DNA of 64,000 nucleotides from positions 248,001-312,000 of the forward strand of contig NZ_JACHJL010000001.1 of assembly GCF_014203645.1 (NCBI RefSeq), written 5' to 3'. The notes under the pieces are model-generated. The model was given only the letters and a program-made list of their open reading frames with translations, had not been told where the DNA came from and searched no databases. The stretch comes from Streptomyces zagrosensis. GTDB taxonomy: Bacteria; Actinomycetota; Actinomycetes; Streptomycetales; Streptomycetaceae. Positions 7,689-17,520 of this stretch are shown piece by piece (position 1 is the first letter of the stretch; each line of letters begins with the position of its first letter). A program made the translations under genes and the position numbers.

Positions 7689-8729
7689 GTGCCTGCCGTG
7701 ACCCACCTCGCTGGTGCGGCCCTGCTGCCCGTGAGTCCCACGCTCGGGATGGTGCTTGCCGCCCTGCTCATCGCCGCCGCGGCCGTTGGCGCGCTCGCCC
7801 ACCTCACGCATGGCATAGGCGCACGACAAGCTGGGGGCGCGGCCACGGCGCGAGGCGCCCACACCTGGCGTGCGGTGATCTCGCGCGCGGTGCGATGGTG
7901 CCGGCGGGGGGTGCGCGCGGTGCTACGACGCACCGGGTGGAGGCGTACGGGCGCATCGGATGCATCGGGTGCGTTGGGCGGAGTGCATGCGCCGGGCGCA
8001 TCGGAGGCATCGGCGGCGCAGGCGCGCAGTGACGGCGGGCAGAGCCATGCGCGCGCTGTGCTGACCGCGGGGTTGCGCGCCGTTTTGCAACTAGCCGCCG
8101 TCGCCCTGCTCATCGGCTGGGTCGTACGCGCCGTGCCGCTGTTGCTCGCCTTCATCGCCATGATGTTCGCGGTCGCCGTACGCACGGCTGGCCGCCGCAT
8201 CACCACCAACCGCACCTGGGGCTGGGCCGCGCCGCCGATCGCCGCGGGGGTGGTACCGGTGGTCGCCGCGCTGCTGCTGACCGGCCTGGTGCCGGTCAAG
8301 GGCATCACGCTGATCCCGGTCACCGGCATTCTCATCGGCGGCGCGCTCACCGCGACGGTGCTCGGCGGCCGACGTGCCCTGGACGAGTTGGAGGTACGGC
8401 GGGGCGAGGTGGAGGCCGGCCTCGCGCTGGGACTGCTCGCCCGCGACGCCCGACTGGAGATCGCCCGCCCCGCCGCCGCCGACGCGTTGCTGCCGGGCCT
8501 CGACCAGACCAGGACCGTGGGCCTCGTCACGTTGCCCGGGGCCTTCGTCGGGATGCTGCTGGGTGGCGCCTCGCCGGTGCAGGCCGGCGCGGTCCAGCTC
8601 TTTGTGCTGGTCGCGCTGATGGCGGTGCAGGTGGTGGCGGTCGCAGTGGTGCTTGAGCTGGTCGCCACAGGACGGCTGCACCGGATCGCGGACGCTGACG
8701 TATCCTCGACGGCAGCAGAAGGGGAGTAG
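7689..8729 (+). CDS. FetB-like UPF0014 family membrane protein
   Basis: 346 residues. The C-terminal two thirds match the FetB/YbbM iron-efflux permease family: seven-helix-like layout, PLLLAFIAMMFAVAVRT, GLVPVKGITLIPVTGILIG, and RPAAADALLPGLDQTRTVGLVTLPGAFVGMLLGG, the family's most conserved loop. Two features are unusual. About 80 low-complexity residues (roughly 37-115) separate the first helix from the rest, making it longer than the usual 250-270. No FetA-type ATPase lies next to it. The GTG at 7689 follows AAGGTGAG. Its stop codon lies inside the conserved 5' box of the Mn riboswitch that controls the next gene. Metal export is a family inference. Confidence 0.75.
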   Translation: MPAVTHLAGAALLPVSPTLGMVLAALLIAAAAVGALAHLTHGIGARQAGGAATARGAHTWRAVISRAVRWCRRGVRAVLRRTGWRRTGASDASGALGGVHAPGASEASAAQARSDGGQSHARAVLTAGLRAVLQLAAVALLIGWVVRAVPLLLAFIAMMFAVAVRTAGRRITTNRTWGWAAPPIAAGVVPVVAALLLTGLVPVKGITLIPVTGILIGGALTATVLGGRRALDELEVRRGEVEAGLALGLLARDARLEIARPAAADALLPGLDQTRTVGLVTLPGAFVGMLLGGASPVQAGAVQLFVLVALMAVQVVAVAVVLELVATGRLHRIADADVSSTAAEGE

Positions 8730-8910
8730 CTCTTCGCCGGACCGTCGACATACTGCTCGCCCGTCTCTCGTCCGCCGCTTGCGGCGGGGCGCTCACGCGT
8801 CAGGGGGAAGGTGAGCCGGCGCCCGGAGGCCGGTGGGTACGGATCGGGCATATCCGCGAGATATGCCGCCTTTGTTCCGTGCACACCACCGTGCCAGCGA
8901 GACCTTCGGC
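8712..8910 (+). promoter_or_regulatory. yybP-ykoY (manganese-sensing) riboswitch
   Basis: The two signature blocks are present: GGGGAGTAGC at 8721-8730 followed by GTCGACATACT (8744-8754), and the closing GCGAGACCTTC at 8897-8907. GAAGG (8718-8722) pairs with CCTTC (8903-8907) as the base of P1. An internal hairpin GGCATAT...ATATGCC (about 8847-8866) fits a peripheral helix. The element is longer than typical, with extra material between the blocks. It begins inside the stop codon region of the FetB-like gene and ends 90 bases before a TMEM165/GDT1 gene, a known partner of this riboswitch class. GGTCG-ccc-CGACC just before the start may be the expression platform. Confidence 0.75.
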
Positions 8911-8999
8911 CGCAGTGTTTGACGCTGCCGTGCCGAAGCGACCCCTCTCGCAGGGCCCTTTTCGGTGCGGTCGCCCGACCGAATGAGGACATCCACCCC

Positions 9000-9581
9000 G
9001 TGTTCAGCCTCACCGTCGCCGCCGTGACCTTCGGCGTCGTCTTCCTCGCCGAACTGCCCGACAAGACCGCCCTGGCCGGTCTGATGCTGGGCACCCGCTA
9101 CCGCGCGTCGTACGTCTTCGCCGGCGTCGCCGCCGCGTTCGCCGTCCACGTCGCGCTCGCCATCGCCGCCGGCAGCGTGCTCACCCTGCTGCCGCAACGA
9201 CTGCTCCAGGCGATCGTCGGCGTGCTCTTCCTGGCCGGCGCGGCCATGCTCCTGCTGAAGAAGGACGACGCCGATGAGGAGGTTAAAAAGCCCGCTGACC
9301 AGAGCTTTTGGAAGGTCGCTGGCAGCGGCTTCATGCTGATCCTGGTCGCCGAGTTCGGCGATCTGACCCAGATCATGACCGCCAACCTGGCCGCCCGCTA
9401 CGACAGCCCGCTGTCCGTCGGTGTCGGCGCTGTGCTCGCGCTGTGGGCCGTGGCCGGCATCGGCATCGTCGGCGGGCGCACGCTGATGAAGTACGTACCG
9501 CTCCGGCTGATCACCAAAATCGGCGCGTGCGTGATGCTGCTGCTGGCCGCGGTCAGCCTGTACGAGGCGGTCTCGGCGTAA
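9000..9581 (+). CDS. TMEM165/GDT1 family cation (Mn/Ca) exporter
   Basis: 193 residues, six predicted helices, two copies of the family motif: VFLAELPDKTALAGL (about 15-29) and LVAEFGDLTQIM (about 117-128), the E-x-G/P-D-K/L-T metal-binding signature of UPF0016/GDT1 proteins. A charged loop (KKDDADEEVKK) separates the halves. Members export Mn2+ or exchange Ca2+/Mn2+ for protons. The Mn-type riboswitch directly upstream supports Mn2+ export as the role. The GTG at 9000 was chosen because the motif-bearing first helix starts right after it; the nearby ATG at 8983 is out of frame. GAGGAC lies 11 bases upstream. Confidence 0.88.
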   Translation: MFSLTVAAVTFGVVFLAELPDKTALAGLMLGTRYRASYVFAGVAAAFAVHVALAIAAGSVLTLLPQRLLQAIVGVLFLAGAAMLLLKKDDADEEVKKPADQSFWKVAGSGFMLILVAEFGDLTQIMTANLAARYDSPLSVGVGAVLALWAVAGIGIVGGRTLMKYVPLRLITKIGACVMLLLAAVSLYEAVSA

Positions 9582-9687
9582 CGAGCCCGACGCCGGCCGA
9601 TGCGCCCCGCTCGGGGCGCCCCGGCGGATGTGCCCCGGGTGGACGGGCGTACGGCTGATCGCGCCCGGGGCCGGCGGGCTGATGGGA

Positions 9688-9975
9688 TCAGTGGCGCGGG
9701 GCCGCGTGCGGAGGGCTGGTGTCGGCGCGGGCCGCTGTGCGTGGCGCGGGGGCGCAGCGCCGGGGCGCGGATGCGTCGGTCGGGTGCCGTCGCACTTGGG
9801 TGGGCTCCACCGTCCACTCGATGCCACCGCGCTCCGGCCTGATGAAGACCAGGAACATCGTGCGCCGGGTCACCGGGGAGGTGTACGGACCTGCGTCCGT
9901 CATGATGCCGGTACGGCCGGTGACCGTGTCCTCCACCGCGTCGCCGATTGCGGCGATCGCCTCGTCCTCGGTCAC
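9688..9975 (-). CDS. small unknown protein, translationally coupled to the upstream gene
   Basis: 95 residues from GTG 9975, not recognised. The first 65 residues are well ordered in appearance (EDEAIAAIGDAVEDTV, then MFLVFIRPERGGIEWTVEP, a probable beta-hairpin). The last 30 are low-complexity Ala/Pro/Arg. The start overlaps the stop of the upstream gene as GTGA (9972-9975), with GGGGGAA just before it, a classic coupling arrangement, so the two products probably act together. No signal peptide or membrane segment. Reading both as one frameshifted gene is the main alternative: one extra G in the five-G run would fuse them. Confidence 0.5.
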   Translation of the reverse strand: MTEDEAIAAIGDAVEDTVTGRTGIMTDAGPYTSPVTRRTMFLVFIRPERGGIEWTVEPTQVRRHPTDASAPRRCAPAPRTAARADTSPPHAAPRH

Positions 9976-10247
9976 TTCCCCCACCGCCCGTTGACCACCG
10001 CGATCCGCGCGCTGAGCCGCTCGCGCGACGTCAGCGGCCGTAGGTTCGCCGGCGCCGTGTCCCATCGGGCGCCGCCGGTGAGCGCGCGCAGCGTGACGCT
10101 CCCTGCGCCGCGTTGCAGGATGACGCCCATGCGGCCCAGCGCTTCGTCTATGGCCAGATCCCCGCGAACCGGTCCGCCGCCGACGTCGGTGGCCCGCGGG
10201 TCACCAGGATCGTCCAGTGTCGCCGGAGGCTTCCCCATGGAGGACAT
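9972..10247 (-). CDS. small unknown protein, first of a coupled pair
   Basis: 91 residues from ATG 10247 (GGAAGGGA upstream; ATG 10238 is an alternative). Not recognised. The middle (LAIDEALGRMGVILQRGAGSVTLRALTGG) suggests a helix followed by beta strands. The end, LTSRERLSARIAVVNGRWGK, runs straight into a GTGA overlap with the next small gene. Soluble, no signal peptide. Stands alone from the HAD gene further upstream. The C-terminal sequence and the next frame read smoothly as one protein if one base is added, so a frameshifted single gene cannot be excluded. Confidence 0.5.
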   Translation of the reverse strand: MSSMGKPPATLDDPGDPRATDVGGGPVRGDLAIDEALGRMGVILQRGAGSVTLRALTGGARWDTAPANLRPLTSRERLSARIAVVNGRWGK

Positions 10248-10554
10248 CCTTGTGTTCCCTTCCGGAGGTGTGGGGCAGGCGTGCGCGCGGTACGCGCTCG
10301 CGCGGTGCCCAGCCCAGAGTGATCCAGCGAACTGCGCGGGGCGGGTAAGACGGGATGTACGGCGCGTCAGGTAGGAAATCAGTCTGTACAACTCCAGCCG
10401 CTGCGGCGGGTCTTCACGTCCTCGCCGACCCGTGCGTCATCGCCCACCGATGACAATTCAGACGTCCTCGCCGGCCGTCGTCGCCAACCTACGCGTCGTC
10501 GATACCCGCAGCGTCGCCGCCCTACGCGTATCGCCGCCCGGCGGCATCGTTAAT

Positions 10555-10583
10555 GCTGGTGCTGGTGCTGGTGCTGGTGCTGG
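10555..10583. repeat. GCTGGT hexamer microsatellite
   Basis: Almost five perfect head-to-tail GCTGGT units in a noncoding interval. The surrounding region 10248-10749 contains no supported gene, only GC-rich low-complexity sequence. Confidence 0.7.
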
Positions 10584-10749
10584 CCTCGCTGCGAGGGCAG
10601 GTGTCGCCGCCGGCCGTCGTCGCTGCGGGAGCGCGTGCCGCTGGAGCGGGGCGCGCCGTGCGCCGGAGCGCGGCGCGGCGTGCGTCCGGTGGGGGCGGGG
10701 TGTGCGTCCGGGGCGTGGGGTGGGTGCGGGGCGAGTGAGGCGTGGCGTA

Positions 10750-10795
10750 CCCCTGCGCCAACCCCTACGCCGATGGGTAGGGGTAGGCGCAGGGG
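10750..10795. terminator. long hairpin, probable terminator of the HAD gene
   Basis: CCCCTGCGCC-A-ACCCCTAC (10750-10768) pairs with GTAGGGGT-A-GGCGCAGGGG (10777-10795): 18 pairs with one internal A/A mismatch and an 8-base loop. It lies 24 bases past the stop of the HAD gene on the minus strand. Confidence 0.7.
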
Positions 10796-10818
10796 TCAGG
10801 GCGCTAGGTGAGTAGGGG

Positions 10819-11493
10819 TCAGGGCGTTAGGTGCAGGGTCATGCTGCCGTCCGGCAGGGCCTCGACGCGGAGGTGCTCCAGGTCCCGTACGTGCGCGGTG
10901 GGCGTGTACGCCGCAGCGCGGGGGCCCACGCCCACGACACGCATTCCAGCCGCCAGGCCGGCCGCAATGCCCACCTCGGAGTCTTCGAAGACGACGCAGT
11001 CCGCGGGCGCGAAGCCAAGCTCGGCCGCGCCCTTGAGGAAGCCCTCCGGGTCCGGCTTGCTGGCGCTCACGCACTCGGCGGTGACCCGTACGCGCGGCAT
11101 CGGCAGCCCGCAGGCGCCCATCCGTGCCCGTGCCAGGCCCTTGTCGGCGGAGGTCACCAAGGCGTGCGGCAACTGTGCGAGCGAGGCCAGGAAGGCGGGT
11201 GCGCCCGGCACCGGCACCACGCCGGTCAGATCCGATGTCTCCCAGGCGAGCATCCGCGCGTTGTCGGCGATGTTCTCCTCGTGCGGGCGGTCGGGGAGGA
11301 GCACGGCCATGGTGGCCTGGCCCTGCCGCCCGTGTACGACCTTGATCACGCTGTCGCCGTCCAGCCCGTGTTCGGCGGCCCAGCGCCGCCAGCAGCGCTC
11401 CACGACGGCGTCGGAATTGACGAGCGTCCCGTCCATGTCGAGAAGCAGCGCCTTGACGGCGTCGATGGTCTGGGGCGTGCTCGTGGGAGCCAT
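10819..11493 (-). CDS. HAD-superfamily sugar-phosphatase-like hydrolase
   Basis: 224 residues with all four HAD motifs: DMDGTLVNSD (about 19-28, nucleophile Asp), the threonine/serine of LVTSADKG, the lysine of ASKPDPEGF, and FEDSEVGI with the metal-binding acid. Cap insertion after motif I makes it subfamily IA, closest in layout to beta-phosphoglucomutase and small sugar-phosphate or glycerol-phosphate phosphatases. It would remove phosphate from a small metabolite in the cytoplasm; the substrate cannot be read. The ATG at 11493 has AGGAG seven bases upstream. Terminated by a strong hairpin. Confidence 0.85.
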   Translation of the reverse strand: MAPTSTPQTIDAVKALLLDMDGTLVNSDAVVERCWRRWAAEHGLDGDSVIKVVHGRQGQATMAVLLPDRPHEENIADNARMLAWETSDLTGVVPVPGAPAFLASLAQLPHALVTSADKGLARARMGACGLPMPRVRVTAECVSASKPDPEGFLKGAAELGFAPADCVVFEDSEVGIAAGLAAGMRVVGVGPRAAAYTPTAHVRDLEHLRVEALPDGSMTLHLTP

Positions 11494-11760
11494 GGGGCAC
11501 TCCTGGGCTCGACGTGGGCGCGCGGTGCGCGAAGGCAAGCGGTTCCGCCTGCGGTCAGGGGTGCGGGCGGAACCACTTTGTTTCCCAAACATACAAAGAG
11601 ACTGCGCCAAACGCCAGCGCCGCCGGCCACAGCCCCGATGAACACCTCACATCGGGCAGCTGCCGGTGGGAAGCACGCGGCCGTGGTTTCGGGGCCCTGT
11701 GCTCCGCGCCCCGTGGGGGCTGCGCCCCGTGGGGCCTCGGTGGGGAGCCTTGGCGCCGCG

Positions 11761-12855
11761 CTACGGCTCGTCCGTACGGGCTTCCAGGTAGGCACGGGTA
11801 CGGGGGCCGTAGACGCCCTCGGGGTCGCCTGCGAGGTCGTGGCGGCTTTGGTAGTCGTGCACCGCGTCCGTCACGCCCGCGTCGTACGCACCATCCGCTG
11901 CTCCGCCGTAGGTCCAGGTTTGGCGCAGCCGGTCCTGGAGTTCGGCCACCTCCGGGCCGCTGTCGCCCTCGCGTAGAACGGGCGGGCCAGACGGCTTCGG
12001 CGGGTCGGCGGAAGGCGAGTTCGGTGGTTGGGGCGGGTCGCCGACCTCGCCGGTGGACTCGGTCGGGGACGGCCGGGTGGCGGGCGGGGCCGTCGATGCA
12101 TCCGACGCATGGGGCGCACCGCTGCGGCCGTCCGGGGTTGCCGACGCCTTGGGGGACGGCCGCTGGCTGCCGGACCGGGTCGCGGAGGGCGAGGCGGAGG
12201 GCGAGGTGGTCGCGGTGCCGCTCGGTGGCGGCGTCGCGCTGCTCGTCATCTTGCCGTCCCAGGTGGGCAGGGCCTCGGACGGGGACGCCAGGTGCGCGTC
12301 GGGCAGCGCCCGCTCGCCCCGGTCATCGTCGCCCCCGTCGCCGCCGAGCAGGCCGGTCCCGAACGCCAAGGTGCCCAGTACGGCGACGATGGCCGCAGCC
12401 ACGAGCACGATCGCCACCGGGCGCCGCCTTCGATGGCTCACCGGTCTCGCCGCGCGCCCACCGGGGCGGCCGTCGGGCGTCTCGTCACCGGCGCCTCCGG
12501 CGCCGTCTGTGCCGCCTGTACCGTCCTTGTGAGCCTCGCCGTCAGGCCCCGCGCTGTCAGGCCCCGGGCCCGACCCCGTGGCGGCCGGTGGCGGCTCGTC
12601 GGCGAACAGCATGAGGTCCTCGGGGTGTGGCCCGCTGCCGTCCGGTGCCAGCGCGCCACCCGGGCCCGTGGTGCCGCCCAGGGGCGGTTCGTCGGCCGGA
12701 TGCTGCTCGCCGGAGCGGGCCGGTTCGGATATGCCGTGCAGCGCGGTGGTGGCCGTGGCGTCCGGTCGGTCGCCCGTGCGCGCCGCGCACGTGCAGCCCG
12801 GGCGTCCGTCGGCGCGTGGCGGCGCAAAGCAGTGCGGGCAGAGCTCTCCCGTCAC
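11761..12855 (-). CDS. membrane protein with N-terminal zinc ribbon and extracellular peptidoglycan-binding domain
   Basis: 364 residues from GTG 12855 (GGGAGGG upstream). The first 25 residues carry CPHC...CTC, a small zinc-ribbon-like cysteine cluster. A long Pro/Gly/Asp-rich linker leads to one membrane helix (about 149-172, RRPVAIVLVAAAIVAVLG). A second Ser/Thr/Pro-rich linker (about 195-290) leads to a C-terminal PG_binding_1 domain (about 295-360) with SGPEVAELQDRL and GVYGPRTRAYLE. Topology therefore puts the cysteine cluster inside and the wall-binding domain outside. It could link cytoplasmic partners to the cell wall; function unknown. Confidence 0.75.
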   Translation of the reverse strand: MTGELCPHCFAPPRADGRPGCTCAARTGDRPDATATTALHGISEPARSGEQHPADEPPLGGTTGPGGALAPDGSGPHPEDLMLFADEPPPAATGSGPGPDSAGPDGEAHKDGTGGTDGAGGAGDETPDGRPGGRAARPVSHRRRRPVAIVLVAAAIVAVLGTLAFGTGLLGGDGGDDDRGERALPDAHLASPSEALPTWDGKMTSSATPPPSGTATTSPSASPSATRSGSQRPSPKASATPDGRSGAPHASDASTAPPATRPSPTESTGEVGDPPQPPNSPSADPPKPSGPPVLREGDSGPEVAELQDRLRQTWTYGGAADGAYDAGVTDAVHDYQSRHDLAGDPEGVYGPRTRAYLEARTDEP

Positions 12856-12970
12856 GGTGTTCCCTCCCTTTCAAGACGCAGGCGATTATGCAGACCGGTC
12901 AGGTGTTCGCGCACGCCGTTGTTCGGGGTGAGGACATCGCTCAGCAGGCCGTAAGCGGGCAAACGGGTGA

Positions 12971-15178
<2,208 letters not shown>

Positions 15179-15215
15179 CCCGGTGCGGCGCGGGCCGGTG
15201 TGGTCCGCGCCGCCC

Positions 15216-15320
15216 CAGCTTCGCGGCCCCTTGCTTTACGCCGGCAGCTTTGCGGCCTCCTGCTTTACGCCGCCAGCTTCGCGACCTCCTGCTTTACGCC
15301 GCCAGCTTCGCGGCTGCCGC
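15216..15320. repeat. 29-base tandem repeat between convergent genes
   Basis: Units start at 15216, 15245, 15274 and 15303 (partial), each beginning CAGCTTCGCG or CAGCTTTGCG and containing TGCTTTACGCCG. The first three are complete at exactly 29 bases. They end at the stop codon of the GNAT gene. Possibly a transcription-end structure or simple expansion. Confidence 0.8.
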
Positions 15321-15854
15321 TCAGACCAACTGTTTGGTGAACCAGCGCTCCGCATACGGGTCGTCGTTGTACCGAGAGGTCTCCCCGTACCCGTGCCGTG
15401 CGTACAGCGCCCGCGCCTCGACCAGGTCATGCCGGGTGTCCAAGATGATCCGCTCCGCACCCAGCTCCCGTGCCGCCGCGTGTGCGGCGGTGAGCAGCGC
15501 GGCGCCGCCGCCCGTCCCCCGCAGGGCGGGCCGTACGTACAGCCGCTTCAGCTCCGCCGTCGCCGCATCGAGCAGCCGCACCCCCGCGCAGCCCGCGGGC
15601 TCGGCGGGACGGCGACCGTATCGCCCGAGCAGGAACACCGCGTGGGGCGGCACCAGATCATCGCTGTGGTGCTCGATGAGACCCGACTCGATCTCCTCAT
15701 CGGTCGAGCGGCGTCCGTGGTGCACCTGGTAGTAGCGGTCGCTGACTTCGATGAAGTACGCGCGCAGCAGCGCGGCCGAGTCCGCCGCATGCACGGGTCG
15801 CGGGCCGACGTCCCACGACGGCCGGGGGATGGAGGTCGTTGTCATGCCGGTCAT
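15321..15854 (-). CDS. GNAT-family N-acetyltransferase
   Basis: About 177 residues. Motif A of the acetyl-CoA fold is seen as LKRLYVRPALRGTGGGAALL (about 104-123), with the R-x-x-G-x-G loop changed to RGTGGG. It is followed by AARELGAERIILDTR and ARALYARHGYGE, the usual motif B region. It would acetylate an amine of a small molecule or protein; the substrate is unknown. Start: ATG 15854 or ATG 15845, three codons apart, neither with a strong ribosome binding site. The gene ends on the edge of a 29-base tandem repeat. Confidence 0.82.
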   Translation of the reverse strand: MTGMTTTSIPRPSWDVGPRPVHAADSAALLRAYFIEVSDRYYQVHHGRRSTDEEIESGLIEHHSDDLVPPHAVFLLGRYGRRPAEPAGCAGVRLLDAATAELKRLYVRPALRGTGGGAALLTAAHAAARELGAERIILDTRHDLVEARALYARHGYGETSRYNDDPYAERWFTKQLV

Positions 15855-15944
15855 TGTGAGCACCCGGTACGGGCCGCCGCAGTGCAATTTCTGCTGGTTG
15901 CCGCGGCTGCGTACCGGGCGCCGCAGCGTGCCGGGGCCGAGCGG

Positions 15945-16271
15945 TCAGCCCTTGGGGGCCGCCTGCTGGACGACATCGAAGGACCACAGCGTGGAACCGG
16001 ACGCGGCGGGCTTGGGCCGCTCACCGCCCGCGCCTGCGTCGCCGCCGTGGCTGGCCTTCATGGTGGTCTCCATCCACGCCGTGAAGTCCGCCTCGCTGCG
16101 CCACCGGGTGTAGACGAGGTACTGGTCGGTGCCCTCGACGGGGCGGAGCAGTTCGAACCACTCGAAGCCGTCAGAGTTCTCCACGGAGCCGGCCCGAGCG
16201 GCGAACCGCTGCTCCAGCACCTCGCGCTGCTCGGCGGGAACGGTTAGCACATTGATCTTGACGACGCTCAC
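15945..16271 (-). CDS. antibiotic biosynthesis monooxygenase (ABM) domain protein, heme-monooxygenase-like
   Basis: 108 residues with the dimeric ABM fold: KINVLTVPAEQREVLEQRF at the start, then GFEWFELLRPVEGTDQYLVYTRWRSEADFTAWM. The order of aromatic and charged residues in this middle stretch is like IsdG/MhuD-type heme-degrading monooxygenases. A flexible insert (HGGDAGAGGERPKP) precedes the last strand. Heme degradation is possible, but small quinone or thiol-stress ABM proteins look alike. The GTG at 16271 has AGAGGTG upstream. Stands alone. Confidence 0.75.
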   Translation of the reverse strand: MSVVKINVLTVPAEQREVLEQRFAARAGSVENSDGFEWFELLRPVEGTDQYLVYTRWRSEADFTAWMETTMKASHGGDAGAGGERPKPAASGSTLWSFDVVQQAAPKG

Positions 16272-16599
16272 ACGGCACCTCTCACACACGGTCACCGCGA
16301 CGGCGACCTGATCTTGGCCTGTGCAAGCAGTCTCCTATACGAGGCAGCCGCGGCGCCGGGAGGGCGCGACCCGCTCGCCGCGGGCCCACCGGTGTGGGGA
16401 CCGTCGCGAGCGCGGTTCTTCGCTCCGTACGCGGTGGCGAGGTGGCGCGGGGGCACAGCGGCCGGCCGCGGGGACGGACGGCCGCCGCGAAAAGCCGATG
16501 CGGCGGGCCGTCTGCCGTGGCACGCTCGGCGCGGCGACGGTTGACTGCCGCGCCGACGCCAGCGGCCCACGTTCCACCGCTGCCACCGGCCGGCCCCAA

Positions 16600-16650
16600 C
16601 GCCCGTACGGAACTCGCCCGTACCGAATCGCCGTACAGGATCGCCCGTAC
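16600..16650. repeat. four CGCC(C)GTAC direct repeats before the DUF2087 gene
   Basis: Copies start at 16600, 16615, 16629 and 16642 (spacing 15, 14, 13), the last touching the ribosome binding site at 16651. May be an operator for the following protein or just local GTAC richness. The gap 16272-16599 has no supported gene. Confidence 0.4.
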
Positions 16651-16663
16651 CGGAGGAAACCGC

Positions 16664-16927
16664 ATGCCCAGTGCCCCGCCGCCGTTGTCCGACCTCCTCT
16701 CCCAGGGGCGGCTGACCGCCATCCCGCGCAAGACGGTGCGCCGCGAGCAGTTGCTCAGGCATCTCACCGAGACGCTGTTCGAGCGCGCACGGTCCTACAC
16801 CGAGCCAGAGGTGAACGAGGCGCTGCGCACGGTGCACGACGACTGTTCCGCCCTCCGTCGCTACCTGGTGACCGATGGCTGGCTGGAACGGGCCAGGGAC
16901 GGTAGCAACTACCGCCGGCTGCGGTGA
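16664..16927 (+). CDS. DUF2087-domain protein
   Basis: 87 residues from ATG 16664, which has a perfect GGAGGAAACC leader. The pattern RLTAIPRKTVRREQLLRHLTE, then YTEPEVNEALRTVHDDCSALRRYLVTDGWLERARDGSNYRR, is the DUF2087 domain, a compact winged-helix-like module. The domain is often found attached to ArsR-type regulators, so a role in transcription control is likely but unproven. It is free-standing here and small. Four short direct repeats lie in its leader. Confidence 0.8.
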   Translation: MPSAPPPLSDLLSQGRLTAIPRKTVRREQLLRHLTETLFERARSYTEPEVNEALRTVHDDCSALRRYLVTDGWLERARDGSNYRRLR

Positions 16928-16966
16928 CCGCGAGGGCACCCAGCCGGCGCGTACGCCCGCGCCCGC

Positions 16967-17377
16967 TCAGCCGTGCAGGCGCAGCCCCCTGATGACCTTG
17001 TCCACGGCAGCGCGTGGGCCGCGCACTGCGATGCCCGCCAGGTCGAGGTCCTCGGCCCGGATGGCGAGCACGGCGGCCCGGTTGTCGTCATCGTTGTCGG
17101 TGGCGAACAACTCCATCGGGTAGAGCGCGGTGGCCACACCCCGGGTCAGGGCGCGGGTACGGGTGCGGCTCAGGGCCGGAGCGTCGGCCGCGTAGACGAG
17201 GACGGGTTCACGGAACATCGGCAGGTAGTCGTTGCCCGAGCCGTCCGCATAGGGCTTGCCGACGATCTCGTCGGCGCAGTGAGCGATGCCACTGGACAGG
17301 AATGCGGTCACGTTCAGTTTCTGCCAGCTGGCGAGGTCGTCCCGGACGACCACCGCAATCTTGGTGTCAAAGCGCAT
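16967..17377 (-). CDS. DUF2000 family protein
   Basis: 136 residues. The N-terminus FDTKIAVVVRDDLASWQKLN matches the DUF2000 signature (K-I-A-V-V-x-R-x-D-L-x-x-W-Q-x-L-N), followed by TAFLSSGIA. DUF2000 proteins adopt a peptidyl-tRNA-hydrolase-II-like fold; no enzymatic role is established. No signal peptide. Divergent from the AraC regulator gene starting at 17521, with 143 bases between them, so the regulator may control it. Confidence 0.85.
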   Translation of the reverse strand: MRFDTKIAVVVRDDLASWQKLNVTAFLSSGIAHCADEIVGKPYADGSGNDYLPMFREPVLVYAADAPALSRTRTRALTRGVATALYPMELFATDNDDDNRAAVLAIRAEDLDLAGIAVRGPRAAVDKVIRGLRLHG

Positions 17378-17520
17378 GCCAGCACGGTGCCGTGGGGCTC
17401 ACCCCGTTGTCTTGAACGCTGGTGCGCGGCGCCGCGCAGCCCTCGGTAGGCACCGGCCGTCACCGGTTCACGCAGCGGGAGACCCAGGGGGCGCGGCACA
17501 ATGACGTGATGGAGGAAGTG

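Noticed and set aside
9972..9975. Sequencing-error explanation for the GTGA overlap
   Set aside because: Possible, but the overlap also fits ordinary translational coupling with a ribosome binding site, so I kept two genes and noted the alternative.
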